Below, piece by piece: positions 42,577-51,646 of a stretch of 64,000 nt of DNA (position 1 is the first letter of the stretch; every line of letters begins with the position of its first letter). Both the position numbers and the translations under genes were made by a program. The stretch covers positions 6,238,001 to 6,302,000 of the forward strand of contig NZ_CP018870.1 of NCBI RefSeq assembly GCF_001941845.1, read 5' to 3'. The notes beneath the pieces are model-generated. The model was given only the letters and a program-made list of their open reading frames with translations. It searched no databases and was not told where the DNA came from. This stretch comes from Streptomyces sp. TN58 (GTDB taxonomy: Bacteria > Actinomycetota > Actinomycetes > Streptomycetales > Streptomycetaceae).

Positions 42577-43791
42577 GTGAGCACCGAAGCTTACGTATAC
42601 GACGCGATCCGCACCCCGCGCGGCCGCGGCAAGGCCAATGGCTCCCTGCACGGCACCAAGCCGATCGACCTCGTCGTCGGACTCATCGACGCCCTGCGCG
42701 AGCGCAACCCCGGCCTCGACCCCGCCACCATCGACGACATCGTGCTCGGCGTCGTCGGCCCGGTCGGCGACCAGGGCTCCGACATCGCCCGTATCGCCGC
42801 CATCGCGGCCGGGCTCCCGGACACGGTGGCCGGCGTACAGGAGAACCGGTTCTGCGCATCGGGTCTGGAGGCCGTCAACCTGGCCGCCGCGAAGGTCCGT
42901 TCCGGCTGGGAGGACCTGGTCCTGGCGGGTGGCGTGGAGTCCATGTCCCGCGTACCGATGGCCTCGGACGGCGGCGCCTGGTTCGCCGACCCGATGACCA
43001 ACTGGGACACGGGCTTCGTCCCGCAGGGCATCGGCGCCGACCTGATCGCCACCGTCGAGGGCTTCTCCCGGCGCGACGTCGACGAGTACGCGGCCCTCTC
43101 CCAGGAGCGCGCCGCCGCCGCGATCAAGGACGGCCGCTTCGCGAAGTCCGTCGTCCCGGTCACCGACCGCAACGGCCTGGTCGTCCTGGACCACGACGAG
43201 TTCGTCCGCCCCGGCACCACCGCCGACACCCTCGCCAAGCTGAAGCCGTCCTTCGCGGACATCGGCGAGCTCGGCGGCTTCGACGCCGTCGCCCTCCAGA
43301 AGTACCACTGGATCGAGAAGATCGACCACGTCCACCACGCGGGCAACTCCTCCGGCATCGTCGACGGCGCCTCGCTCGTCGCCATCGGCTCCCGCGAGGC
43401 GGGCGAGCGCAACGGGCTGGCGCCCCGCGCCCGGATCGTCTCGGCGGCCGTCTCCGGCTCCGAGCCCACCATCATGCTCACCGGCCCCGCCCCGGCCACC
43501 CGCAAGGCCCTCGCCAAGGCCGGCCTCACCATCGACGACATCGACCTCGTCGAGATCAACGAGGCCTTCGCCGGCGTCGTCCTGCGCTTCGTCAAGGACA
43601 TGGGCCTGTCCCTCGACAAGGTCAACGTCAACGGCGGCGCCATCGCGCTGGGCCACCCGCTCGGCGCCACCGGCGCGATGATCCTCGGCACGGTCGTCGA
43701 CGAGCTGGAGCGCCAGGACAAGCGCTACGGCCTGGTCACCCTCTGCGTCGGCGGCGGCATGGGCGTCGCCACCATCGTCGAACGCCTCTGA
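42577..43791 (+). CDS. fadA: Acetyl-CoA C-acyltransferase (thiolase, FadA type)
   Basis: 404 residues. Thiolase triad: nucleophile Cys in [13 protein letters not shown], His in GHPLGATGA and the second Cys in TLCVGGGMG at the C terminus. It cleaves 3-ketoacyl-CoA into acetyl-CoA and a shortened acyl-CoA. GTG start with AAAGG nine bases upstream. It is followed 44 bp later by the FadB-type gene, the usual bacterial order for the last two steps of beta-oxidation. Confidence 0.95.
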   Translation: MSTEAYVYDAIRTPRGRGKANGSLHGTKPIDLVVGLIDALRERNPGLDPATIDDIVLGVVGPVGDQGSDIARIAAIAAGLPDTVAGVQENRFCASGLEAVNLAAAKVRSGWEDLVLAGGVESMSRVPMASDGGAWFADPMTNWDTGFVPQGIGADLIATVEGFSRRDVDEYAALSQERAAAAIKDGRFAKSVVPVTDRNGLVVLDHDEFVRPGTTADTLAKLKPSFADIGELGGFDAVALQKYHWIEKIDHVHHAGNSSGIVDGASLVAIGSREAGERNGLAPRARIVSAAVSGSEPTIMLTGPAPATRKALAKAGLTIDDIDLVEINEAFAGVVLRFVKDMGLSLDKVNVNGGAIALGHPLGATGAMILGTVVDELERQDKRYGLVTLCVGGGMGVATIVERL

Positions 43792-43835
43792 ACCGTCCTG
43801 TATCCCCCGACCCCTCCGACACGGAAGTAGCGAAC

Positions 43836-46019
43836 ATGAGCGAGTCCACCACGATCCGCTGGGAACAGGACGAGACCGGCGTCGTCACCCTGGTCCTCGA
43901 CGACCCGGGCCAGTCCGCCAACACGATGAACCAGGCCTTCAAGGACTCCATCGCGGCGATCGCCGACCGCGCCGAGGCCGAGAAGGACTCCATCCGCGGC
44001 ATCATCTACACCTCCGCGAAGAAGACCTTCTTCGCGGGCGGCGACCTCAAGGACATGATCCGGCTGCGCCCCGAGCACGCGCAGCTCGCCTTCGACACCG
44101 GCACCGAGATCAAGCGGTCCCTGCGCCGCATCGAAACCCTCGGCAAGCCCGTCGTCGCCGCCATCAACGGCGCGGCCCTGGGAGGGGGTTACGAGATCGC
44201 CCTCGCCTCCCACCACCGCGTCGCCCTCGACGCGCCCGGCTCCAAGATCGGCCTGCCCGAGGTCACCCTCGGCCTCCTCCCGGCGGGCGGCGGCGTCACC
44301 CGCACCGTACGCCTCATGGGCATCGCCGACGCACTGCTCAAGGTCCTGCTCCAGGGCACCCAGTACACCCCGCAGCGCGCCCTGGACAACGGCCTGGTGC
44401 ACGAACTGGCCGCGACGCCCGAGGAGATGCTGGGCAAGGCCCGCGCCTTCATCGACGCCCACCCCGAGTCGCAGCAGCCCTGGGACGTACCCGGCTACAA
44501 GATCCCCGGCGGTACGCCGTCCAACCCGCGCTTCGCCGCGAACCTCCCGGCCTTCCCGGCCAACCTGAAGAAGCAGCTGAACGGTGCCCCGTACCCGGCC
44601 CCGCGCAACATCCTGGCCTGCGCCGTCGAGGGCTCCCAGGTCGACTTCGAGACCGCGCTGACCATCGAGGCCCGCTACTTCACCGAGCTGGTCACCGGAC
44701 AGACCGCCAAGAACATGATCCAGGCGTTCTTCTTCGACCTCCAGGCCGTCAACGCCGGCCGCAGCCGCCCCCAGGGCGTCGAGCCGCGGCAGGTCCGCAA
44801 GGTCGCCGTCCTCGGCGCCGGCATGATGGGCGCCGGCATCGCCTACTCCTGCGCCCGCGCCGGCATCGAGGTGGTCCTCAAGGACGTCACCGCCGAGGCC
44901 GCCGCGAAGGGCAAGGCGTACTCCGAGAAGCTGCTCGACAAGGCGCTCTCCCGCGGCCGGACCACCGAGGCGAAGCGCGCGGAACTGCTCGCCCGGATCA
45001 CCCCGACCGCCGAGGTGGCCGACCTCGCGGGCTGCGACGCGGTCATCGAGGCCGTGTTCGAGGACACCGCCCTCAAGCACAAGGTGTTCCAGGAGATCCA
45101 GGACGTCATCGCGCCCGACGCGCTCCTGTGCTCCAACACCTCGACCCTGCCCATCACCGGGCTCGCCGAAGGCGTGAAGCGGCCCGCCGACTTCATCGGA
45201 CTGCACTTCTTCTCGCCCGTCGACAAGATGCCGCTCGTCGAGATCATCAAGGGCGCGCAGACCGGCGACGAGGCCATCGCCCGCGCCTTCGACCTGGTCC
45301 GCCAGATCAACAAGACCCCGATCGTGGTCAACGACTCCCGCGGCTTCTTCACCTCGCGCGTCATCGGCCAGTTCATCAACGAGGGCGTCGCGATGGTCGG
45401 CGAGGGCATCGAGCCCGCCTCCATCGAGCAGGCCGCCGCCCAGGCCGGCTACCCGGCCAAGGTGCTCTCCCTGATGGACGAGCTGACCCTGACCCTGCCG
45501 CGCAAGATCCGCAACGAGAGCCGCAAGGCCGTGGAGGCGGAGGGCGGGACGTGGACCGAGCACCCCGCCGACACCGTCATCGACCGCATGGTGGACGAGT
45601 TCGGCCGCCCCGGCCGCAGCGGCGGCGCCGGCTTCTACGAGTACGACGAGTCCGGCAAGCGCGCCGGCATCTGGCCGGGCCTGCGCGAGCACTTCGCCAA
45701 GCCGGACCGGCGACCGGGCCACGAGGTGCCCTTCGAGGACATGAAGGAGCGCATGCTCTTCTCCGAGGCCCTGGACACCGTCCGCTGCCTCGACGAGGGC
45801 GTCCTCACCTCGGTCGCCGACGCCAACATCGGCTCCATCATGGGCATCGGCTTCCCGGCCTGGACCGGCGGCGTGATCCAGTACGTCAACGGCTACGAGG
45901 GCGGCCTCACCGGCTTCGTGGCCCGCGCCCGCGAGCTCGCGGAGAAGTACGGCGAGCGGTTCACCCCGCCGGCCTCCCTGGTGGAGAAGGCCGAGCGCGG
46001 CGAGACCTACGCGGACTGA
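43836..46019 (+). CDS. fadB: Multifunctional fatty-acid oxidation protein (enoyl-CoA hydratase / 3-hydroxyacyl-CoA dehydrogenase)
   Basis: 727 residues. The N-terminal crotonase domain keeps both catalytic glutamates (GGGYEIALASHH and GLPEVTLGLLPAGGG). The dehydrogenase part starts at VAVLGAGMMGAGIAYSCARAG, with NTSTLPITGLAEGVKRPADFIGLHFFSPV holding the catalytic His, and two C-terminal helical domains follow. It hydrates enoyl-CoA and oxidises the product with NAD. ATG with GGAAG eight bases upstream. A strong terminator follows, ending the beta-oxidation block. Confidence 0.95.
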   Translation: MSESTTIRWEQDETGVVTLVLDDPGQSANTMNQAFKDSIAAIADRAEAEKDSIRGIIYTSAKKTFFAGGDLKDMIRLRPEHAQLAFDTGTEIKRSLRRIETLGKPVVAAINGAALGGGYEIALASHHRVALDAPGSKIGLPEVTLGLLPAGGGVTRTVRLMGIADALLKVLLQGTQYTPQRALDNGLVHELAATPEEMLGKARAFIDAHPESQQPWDVPGYKIPGGTPSNPRFAANLPAFPANLKKQLNGAPYPAPRNILACAVEGSQVDFETALTIEARYFTELVTGQTAKNMIQAFFFDLQAVNAGRSRPQGVEPRQVRKVAVLGAGMMGAGIAYSCARAGIEVVLKDVTAEAAAKGKAYSEKLLDKALSRGRTTEAKRAELLARITPTAEVADLAGCDAVIEAVFEDTALKHKVFQEIQDVIAPDALLCSNTSTLPITGLAEGVKRPADFIGLHFFSPVDKMPLVEIIKGAQTGDEAIARAFDLVRQINKTPIVVNDSRGFFTSRVIGQFINEGVAMVGEGIEPASIEQAAAQAGYPAKVLSLMDELTLTLPRKIRNESRKAVEAEGGTWTEHPADTVIDRMVDEFGRPGRSGGAGFYEYDESGKRAGIWPGLREHFAKPDRRPGHEVPFEDMKERMLFSEALDTVRCLDEGVLTSVADANIGSIMGIGFPAWTGGVIQYVNGYEGGLTGFVARARELAEKYGERFTPPASLVEKAERGETYAD

Positions 46020-46034
46020 TCCGGTACGGACGAA

Positions 46035-46059
46035 CCCGGGCCCGCAGCGCGGGCCCGGG
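46035..46059 (+). terminator. Terminator of the fadA-fadB unit
   Basis: Perfect 11-bp arms CCCGGGCCCGC / GCGGGCCCGGG with a 3-base loop, 15 bases after the fadB stop. Palindromic, so it may also serve the convergent gene. Confidence 0.85.
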
Positions 46060-46125
46060 GCCGCTCCGCGTGCCGGTGTCCTGCGGGCCGGTGTCCCTGC
46101 GAGCCCGGGTACGGTCTGGCCTGGG

Positions 46126-46797
46126 TCAGTGCTCGCTCGGGGCCAGGTGGGCGAACGCCCCGCGCTGCCGGGTGCCGTCCGGGTCGGACCAGCCGGCCAG
46201 CACCCGTCCCGCCGCGCCGTCACCCTCGGCCGTGGGCCCCGGGCGGAGCACCCGGCACAGGGCCAGTGTCGACAGCGGGCCCTCCTGCGCCGACGGACCC
46301 ACGGTGACGAGGCTCGTGTCGTCGGTGTCCGTCACCGTCCCCGCGCCGGTCGGGCCCTGCGGCACCCCGGACCCCTCGCCGCGGACCTCGACCGTCGGGT
46401 CGGGGACGTCGCTGGCGTTCTGGTCCTGGGCCGTGGTGGCGCCCGCCAGCAGCGCGAGCAACTGCTCGACCAGCACCACGTCGTGGACCCCGTCGTAGAT
46501 CCAGCGCCGGCCGAGGACGCCGTGCTCCGAGGTGCCGATCAGGCCGTCCGCGGCGGACTCCAGGGGCGCCCCGCGATAGGTCAACGGGACCTGGTACGTC
46601 ACGGGGGAGTCCCCGGAGGTGTCGGTGACCACCATGAACTCGATGCCGACCTCGCCCTCGGGGTCGTCGAGCCGGAAACCGCCGGCCTTGCCGAGCCGCG
46701 GTGCGTCCCCGCCCCGGTACCAGGGCCTCGACGGCAACCAGGCGGCGATCAGTTCGAGCTTTCCGGGCGACATGGTGGTGCGGTGAATGACTGCCAT
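46126..46797 (-). CDS. Maltokinase N-terminal cap-like domain protein
   Basis: 223 residues. The opening (HRTTMSPGKLELIAAWLPSRPWYRG) and GGFRLDDPEGEVGIEFMVVTD, TYQVPLTYRGAPLE and GTSEHGVLGRRWIYDGVHD are those of the N-terminal cap-like domain seen alone or before maltokinase kinase domains. No kinase domain follows, so it is a stand-alone cap-like protein and enzymatic activity is not expected. The C-terminal third is Thr/Asp/Pro-rich. Convergent with fadB; the next upstream gene is a MerR regulator 44 bp away on the same strand. Confidence 0.82.
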   Translation of the reverse strand: MAVIHRTTMSPGKLELIAAWLPSRPWYRGGDAPRLGKAGGFRLDDPEGEVGIEFMVVTDTSGDSPVTYQVPLTYRGAPLESAADGLIGTSEHGVLGRRWIYDGVHDVVLVEQLLALLAGATTAQDQNASDVPDPTVEVRGEGSGVPQGPTGAGTVTDTDDTSLVTVGPSAQEGPLSTLALCRVLRPGPTAEGDGAAGRVLAGWSDPDGTRQRGAFAHLAPSEH

Positions 46798-46841
46798 GCG
46801 CCGTGAAGCTACCCGACGCGGCCGGACCTCTCGACTCCGGA

Positions 46842-47570
46842 TCACTCCTCGCCGGAGGCGAACGCCGCCCGCAGCTCCTCCCGCAGCGACCGCTGGAAGG
46901 CCGTCACCAGCGCCTGCACCACCATCGGCTGCATGTGCGCCGACAGCGCCTTCATCGACTCCACCCGCTCCGGGTCGCTCTCGCCCTCCGTGAACGGCCC
47001 CCACACCTCGTCCCGGAACAGCGCCGTCAGCTGCTGTGCCGCCGACCGGGTGTGCTCCAGCAGCACCCCGCGCGCCGCCAGGATGGTCTCGTGCGCGATC
47101 GGCACGTCGAGCAGGGCGACCCCGAGCCGCAGCAGTCCCACGTCCACCCGGAACCCGCCCCCCGAGGCGGCCAGCACGTTCATCGCCGTCAGGCGCCGCA
47201 CATCGGTGTCCGACAGGCTGCGCCCCGCCCGCTTCTCCAGCTCCTCCCGCGACACCTCCCGGGCCGCGTCCGGGGACCAACTGGCCACCATCGCCCGGTG
47301 GATCGCCAGATCGTGCGCGCTCAGGTCGTCCGGCAGCGCGTCCAGATACCGCTCGATGGCGGACAGGGTCATCCCCTGGTGCTGCAGCTCCTCGATCAGG
47401 GCCATCCGCGACAGGTGCTCCGGCCCGTAGTGCCCCACCCGACGAGGACCGATCACGGGAGGGGGCAAAAGCCCGCGGGTGCTGTAGAACCGTACCGTGC
47501 GCACGGTGACGCCCGCCCGGGCCGCCAGCTCGTCGACGGTGAGCCCCGGCTCGGGTGCCTGGTCGGCCAT
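46842..47570 (-). CDS. MerR family transcriptional regulator
   Basis: 242 residues. N-terminal winged helix: LTVDELAARAGVTVRTVRFYSTRGLLPPPVIGPRRVGHYGPEHLSRMALIEELQHQGMTLSAIERYLDAL, the MerR pattern. The C-terminal part is helical, with no Cys or His metal site, so an organic ligand such as an acyl-CoA is more likely than a metal. Divergent from the acyl-CoA ligase gene, with a dyad between them, so it probably regulates that gene. Confidence 0.9.
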   Translation of the reverse strand: MADQAPEPGLTVDELAARAGVTVRTVRFYSTRGLLPPPVIGPRRVGHYGPEHLSRMALIEELQHQGMTLSAIERYLDALPDDLSAHDLAIHRAMVASWSPDAAREVSREELEKRAGRSLSDTDVRRLTAMNVLAASGGGFRVDVGLLRLGVALLDVPIAHETILAARGVLLEHTRSAAQQLTALFRDEVWGPFTEGESDPERVESMKALSAHMQPMVVQALVTAFQRSLREELRAAFASGEE

Positions 47571-47608
47571 CGTCTGCGCCTCGCTCTCTGCTCCACAGCT
47601 TGGGTTCA

Positions 47609-47621
47609 ACAGTATTGCTGT
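47609..47621. promoter_or_regulatory. Dyad in the MerR / acyl-CoA ligase divergent promoter
   Basis: ACAG-TATTG-CTGT, inside the only A/T-rich stretch of the 85-bp gap. A further ACAGC at 47595-47599 could extend the dyad to ACAGC-N18-GCTGT. A MerR-type site is expected in this position. Confidence 0.45.
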
Positions 47622-47655
47622 CGCACCAACGATGTGAAACGGCCAGGAGCTGCCC

Positions 47656-49497
47656 ATGACCACGAACCTGCGACTGCCCGGACGACCCGAGGAGATCACC
47701 TTCTCCGCCCTGCTGGCCCGCAACGCCGCCGAGTACGGGGACCTTCCCGCCCTCTCCTGGCGAGCCGGCCCGGACGCCGCCGACTGGACGACCCTGACCT
47801 GGAGCGAAGTCCGCCACCGGGTCGCCGTCCTCGCCGCCGGCTACACGGCCCTCGGCGTCCGGCGGGGCGAGCACGTCCTGCTGATGATGGGCAACCGCCC
47901 CGAGCACTGGCTCAGCGACCTCGCCCTCTTCCACCTCGGAGCCGTCCCCGTCACCGTGTACGGGACCTCCGCGCCCGAGCAGATCGCGCACATCGCCCGC
48001 CACAGCCGGGCCCGGGTCGCCGTCGTCGAGGGCGCCCGCGAACTCGCCCGGTGGGAGCCGCTGCTGGCCGCCGCCGACGTCCCCCTGGAGCGCCTCGTCG
48101 TCGCCGAGGCCGCCGACGCAGGCCGGCACGGCACGTACGCCTCCCTGTACGCGAGCGGCGCACGGATCCACCGCGCCGACGCCTTCGACAAGGCCTGGCA
48201 GGAGACCCGCCCCGAGGACCCGCTCACCGTCGTCTACACCTCGGGCACCACCGGCGACCCCAAGGGCGTACGCCTGACCCACCGCAACCTGATCCTCCAG
48301 GCGGTCCGCCTCGACCGGCGCGTGGACCTGCCCGAGCACGCGGCGCACATCTGCTACCTGCCCTTCGCGCACATCGCCGAGCGGGTCCTCGGCATCTACC
48401 TGCCCCTGCTGCGGGCCTCCCACGTCATGCTGTGCGCCGATCCCGCCGCCGTGTCGGCGGCCGTCCGCGAACTGCGCCCGGTGCAGTTCTTCGGGGTGCC
48501 CCGGGTGTGGGAGAAGCTCGCCGCCTCCGTCCGCGCGGTCCTCGCGCAGCTCCCCGAGGAGCAGCGCAACGCCATCGAGGAGGCGGGCGACCTCGCCCGC
48601 GCCCGGGCCGGCCACCACGAGCGGGGGGAGGAGGTGCCCGCCGCGCTCGAAGCCTCGTACGCGGCGGCGAAGGAACGGACGCTGGACCCGCTGCTGCGGC
48701 TCGCGGGCATGGACCGGCTGGCGTGGACGGCCAGCGCCACCGCGCCGATGCCCATCGACGTGGTCCGCTTCTGGGCCGGCTGGGGCATCACGATCATGGA
48801 CGCCTGGGGGCTCACCGAGACGGCCGGGGTGTGCACGCTCAACAGCGCCGACGGCTTCCGGCTGGGCTCGGTCGGCCGGCCGATCGAGGGGGTGGAGCTG
48901 AGGATCGCCGAGGACGGGGAGGTGTTCACGCGCGGGGCGACCGTCTTCGGCGGCTACCTGCGGCCGGACGGCTCGGTGGAGAACGCCTGCGACCCAGAGG
49001 GCTGGTTCCCCACGGGGGACGTCGGCCGGATCGACGAGGACGGCTTCCTGTGGATCACCGACCGCAAGAAGGAGCTGATCATCACCTCCACCGGGAAGAA
49101 CGTCTCGCCCGCGCTGGTGGAGAACACGGTCAAGGAGCACCCGCTGATCGGCCAGGCGCTGGTGCACGGCGACGGACGCTCCTACCTCGTCGCCCTGCTC
49201 GTCCTGGACGCGGAGCTGGCCCCGGTCTGGGCGGCCGCCCGGGGCATCGAGGCCGCCTCCCCGCGCGAACTCGCCGGGCACCCCGCCGTCCGGGAGGAGA
49301 TCGCCCGCGCGGTCGAGGCGGCCAACGCCCGGCTCAACCGGACCGAGCAGATCAAGCGCTACCAGGTGCTGACCGAGGAGTGGAGCCCCGAGAGCGGTGA
49401 ACTCACCCCCTCCCTCAAACTCCGCCGCCGCGTCGTCCGCGACAAGTACGGCGCCCTGATCGACGCCCTCTACGAGGACGCGCACGACGCGCACTGA
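47656..49497 (+). CDS. Long-chain fatty acid-CoA ligase (FadD type)
   Basis: 613 residues of the ANL superfamily. The ATP-binding P-loop is YTSGTTGDPKGVRLTH, then DAWGLTETAGVCTLNS, PTGDVGRIDEDGFLWITDRKKELIITSTGKNVSP with the A8 hinge, and a C-terminal KLRRRVVRDKY. It activates fatty acids to acyl-CoA and would feed the beta-oxidation operon next to it. ATG with AGGAG six bases upstream. Confidence 0.93.
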   Translation: MTTNLRLPGRPEEITFSALLARNAAEYGDLPALSWRAGPDAADWTTLTWSEVRHRVAVLAAGYTALGVRRGEHVLLMMGNRPEHWLSDLALFHLGAVPVTVYGTSAPEQIAHIARHSRARVAVVEGARELARWEPLLAAADVPLERLVVAEAADAGRHGTYASLYASGARIHRADAFDKAWQETRPEDPLTVVYTSGTTGDPKGVRLTHRNLILQAVRLDRRVDLPEHAAHICYLPFAHIAERVLGIYLPLLRASHVMLCADPAAVSAAVRELRPVQFFGVPRVWEKLAASVRAVLAQLPEEQRNAIEEAGDLARARAGHHERGEEVPAALEASYAAAKERTLDPLLRLAGMDRLAWTASATAPMPIDVVRFWAGWGITIMDAWGLTETAGVCTLNSADGFRLGSVGRPIEGVELRIAEDGEVFTRGATVFGGYLRPDGSVENACDPEGWFPTGDVGRIDEDGFLWITDRKKELIITSTGKNVSPALVENTVKEHPLIGQALVHGDGRSYLVALLVLDAELAPVWAAARGIEAASPRELAGHPAVREEIARAVEAANARLNRTEQIKRYQVLTEEWSPESGELTPSLKLRRRVVRDKYGALIDALYEDAHDAH

Positions 49498-49519
49498 CCC
49501 CCACGCCCCGGCCGGCGGG

Positions 49520-49550
49520 CCCACCCGCCCCCGGCCGGGGAGCGGGTGGG
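49520..49550. terminator. Bidirectional terminator between ligase and phosphodiesterase genes
   Basis: CCCACCCGC / GCGGGTGGG enclose the self-complementary CCCCGGCCGGGG, giving nested stems. It fills the space between two convergent stop codons. Confidence 0.75.
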
Positions 49551-50543
49551 TCAGCGGCCTATCAGGGGGTAGTGGTCGGAGAGGTTGGTGTAGGTGTAGG
49601 AGGTGCCCCAGCTGGAGACCGTCCAGGGGGCCGACTCCTCCTTGACCACGTTGTTCTCCCAGCCCGCCGGGCGGGCGTTGCCCCGGCGGTAGAGGACGTA
49701 GTCCAGGTCCTCGCGCGGGTCCGTCGGGTAGCGGTCCTTCGCTATCGAGTTCAGCGCGGTGTCGAAGGAGTACGGGTGGCCCGTGCGCGTGTCGGAGTCG
49801 GCCAGGTCGGCGTTGGCGAGCAGGCTCGCGTACTCGGGGGTGCGCGAGTCGACGTTGAGGTCGCCCGCCAGGATGACCTGCTCGTTCGCCGGGATGTTCT
49901 TGCCGTCCAGGAAGGCGTCGACGGCCCGGAACTGACGGGCGCGCATCTGCGCCGCCTCACCCGCGCCGCAGCCCGGGTCGGTGGACTGCGCGTGCGTGCC
50001 GACGACGTGCACCTTCGTGCCGTTCACGTTCAGCACCACGTAGGCGAAGCCCTTGTTGGACCACCAGTCGGCGCCGCAGGCGTCCTTGTAGACGAACTGC
50101 TCCTTGCGCACGATCGGCCACTTGCTGAGGACCGTCACGCCGCCGTCCTCCGGGGTGGTGGCGGAGTAGGCACCGCCCGTGGCGTCCCAGCCGGACTTGC
50201 TGCGGCCGACGACCGGGGTCTGGTAGGGGTACTGCGCTGCGGAGTTGGCCTTCAGCGCGTCCGACGAGCTGTTGTCGAAGGCCTCCTGGAGCACGACCAC
50301 GTCGTGGCCCTGGTAGAAGGAGGTCCTGGGGATCTGCGCGGCCCGGTGGTCCTGGCCCCAGTTCGGATAGAGGTTCTTGCTCATCAGGAAAACGTTGTAC
50401 GACAGGACGCTCAGCCGCGGGGCGGCGGCGTTCTCCGCGGCCGTGGCGCCGGGCGCGGTGGTGGCGGCCAGGGCGCCTGCGGCGACCGCGGCGACGGCCG
50501 TGGCGGCGGCACGGCGGCGCGAGCGGGTCGTGGAAAGCAGCAT
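49551..50543 (-). CDS. Secreted sphingomyelin phosphodiesterase (DNase I-like phosphatase fold)
   Basis: 330 residues. Signal peptide (RRRAAATAVAAVAAGALAATTAPGATA). Catalytic motifs of bacterial sphingomyelinase C: LSYNVFLM, VVLQEAFD with the metal Glu, GTHAQSTDPGC, AGDLNVD, DLDYVLYR and the final SDHYPLIG with the general-base His. It hydrolyses sphingomyelin to ceramide and phosphocholine, or related phosphodiesters, outside the cell. Start chosen at MLLSTTR, which has GGAG six bases upstream; an ATG five codons earlier has AGGA with no spacing. Confidence 0.9.
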   Translation of the reverse strand: MLLSTTRSRRRAAATAVAAVAAGALAATTAPGATAAENAAAPRLSVLSYNVFLMSKNLYPNWGQDHRAAQIPRTSFYQGHDVVVLQEAFDNSSSDALKANSAAQYPYQTPVVGRSKSGWDATGGAYSATTPEDGGVTVLSKWPIVRKEQFVYKDACGADWWSNKGFAYVVLNVNGTKVHVVGTHAQSTDPGCGAGEAAQMRARQFRAVDAFLDGKNIPANEQVILAGDLNVDSRTPEYASLLANADLADSDTRTGHPYSFDTALNSIAKDRYPTDPREDLDYVLYRRGNARPAGWENNVVKEESAPWTVSSWGTSYTYTNLSDHYPLIGR

Positions 50544-50673
50544 GGAGGTCTCCGTCATTCCTGCGGGGGAAGAGCGACGCCGACATACAAGCAGCAGCAG
50601 TTACCTCTGGGTAACACCTGTGCAGCGACTTTCTGTCCGTGAGACGGCCGTCCGGTGCTCGCATACTTGTCAT

Positions 50674-51570
50674 ATGACGAAGACGGACTCGGCTCACCCC
50701 GCCGGACCTGCGCACACGCGCCGCACCGACCCCGCTCCGCCGCCGCCGGGCGGCGTGCTGTGGACCATCGCCGGCGACGTCCGCGCGCTGCTGATGCTGC
50801 CCGCCGCCTTCACCATGCAGGTCGCGCACCCGGCCATCGCGGCGGGCGTCGACGAGTACTCCGTCTTCCGCACCGACCCGTGGGGCCGCGGTGAGCGGTC
50901 CCTGCGCTCGGTCCAGCTGTGGGTGTACGGCGGTGAGGCGGCTGCCGAGGAGGGCCGCCGGGTCCGCCGCCTGCACAAGGACATCCAGGGCACCGACACC
51001 CGCGGCCGCCGCTACCACTCCCTCGACCCCGACTGCTACGCCTGGGTACACGCCACCGGCTTCCCGGTCTACCTGTACGCCGGGCGCTACCTGCTGCGCC
51101 GCTTCACCCCCGCCCAGGAGCAGCAGCTCTACCGGGAATGGCTCCAGGTCGGCCGGATCCTCGGCCTGCGCGACCGGGACATGCCGCAGACCATCGAGGA
51201 GTACTGGACCTACTGGGGCCGGATGCTGGCCGAGGAGATCGAGCCGACCGCGGTCGCCCGCGAGCTGGTGGCCACCGACGTGCCGCTGCCCCGGCCCGAG
51301 GGCGGCCCGCTCCCCGTACGGCTGCTGCTGCGGCTGACCTGGCCGGTGCTGCGGGCGGCTTTCCTGCGGCTGCGGGCCTTCGTCACCGCCGGGTACATGC
51401 CGCCCGAGGCGCGTGCCGTGATCGGGCTGGAGTGGAGCCCGGCGCAGGAGCGCCGGCTGCGGCGCTTCAGCGCCGTCGTACGGCTCCTCGTACCGCTGCT
51501 GCCGGAGCGGCTGCGCTACCTGCCGATCGCGTACCGGGCGCGGGCCGAGTGGCACGCGGGGCGCCGCTGA
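50674..51570 (+). CDS. Oxygenase MpaB family protein
   Basis: 298 residues, formerly DUF2236. The family signature is seen in AFTMQVAHPAIAAGVDEYSVFRTDPWGRGERSLRS and in HxxDPDCYAWVHATGF (HSLDPDCYAWVHA), with histidines that may bind heme, as in latex-clearing protein and MpaB. Its substrate is unknown. The ATG seems leaderless: CATACT is six bases upstream and no ribosome site is seen. Followed by a bidirectional terminator shared with the peptidase gene. Confidence 0.88.
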   Translation: MTKTDSAHPAGPAHTRRTDPAPPPPGGVLWTIAGDVRALLMLPAAFTMQVAHPAIAAGVDEYSVFRTDPWGRGERSLRSVQLWVYGGEAAAEEGRRVRRLHKDIQGTDTRGRRYHSLDPDCYAWVHATGFPVYLYAGRYLLRRFTPAQEQQLYREWLQVGRILGLRDRDMPQTIEEYWTYWGRMLAEEIEPTAVARELVATDVPLPRPEGGPLPVRLLLRLTWPVLRAAFLRLRAFVTAGYMPPEARAVIGLEWSPAQERRLRRFSAVVRLLVPLLPERLRYLPIAYRARAEWHAGRR

Positions 51571-51581
51571 CGACCCCGGCC

Positions 51582-51633
51582 CCGGACCGCACGCGGCCCC
51601 CCGCCGAAAACGGGGGCCGGGTGCGGGGTCCGG
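51582..51633. terminator. Bidirectional terminator between MpaB-like and M1 peptidase genes
   Basis: Inner stem CGGCCCCC / GGGGGCCG, extended outward by CCGGACCGCAC pairing with GTGCGGGGTCCGG (one bulge), in a 76-bp convergent gap. Confidence 0.75.
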
Positions 51634-51646
51634 GTCCCGCGCGGAC

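Noticed and set aside
42570..43835. Plus-strand frame continuous with fadB extending through the thiolase gene
   Set aside because: It is an Arg/Pro-rich shadow of the thiolase; FadB begins at the ATG at 43836, which has a ribosome site and the family N terminus.
46798..49524. Very long open minus-strand frame running through the acyl-CoA ligase gene
   Set aside because: Only its parts at 46126-46797 resemble protein families; the rest is the antisense of a well-supported ligase gene and reflects GC-rich third-position bias.
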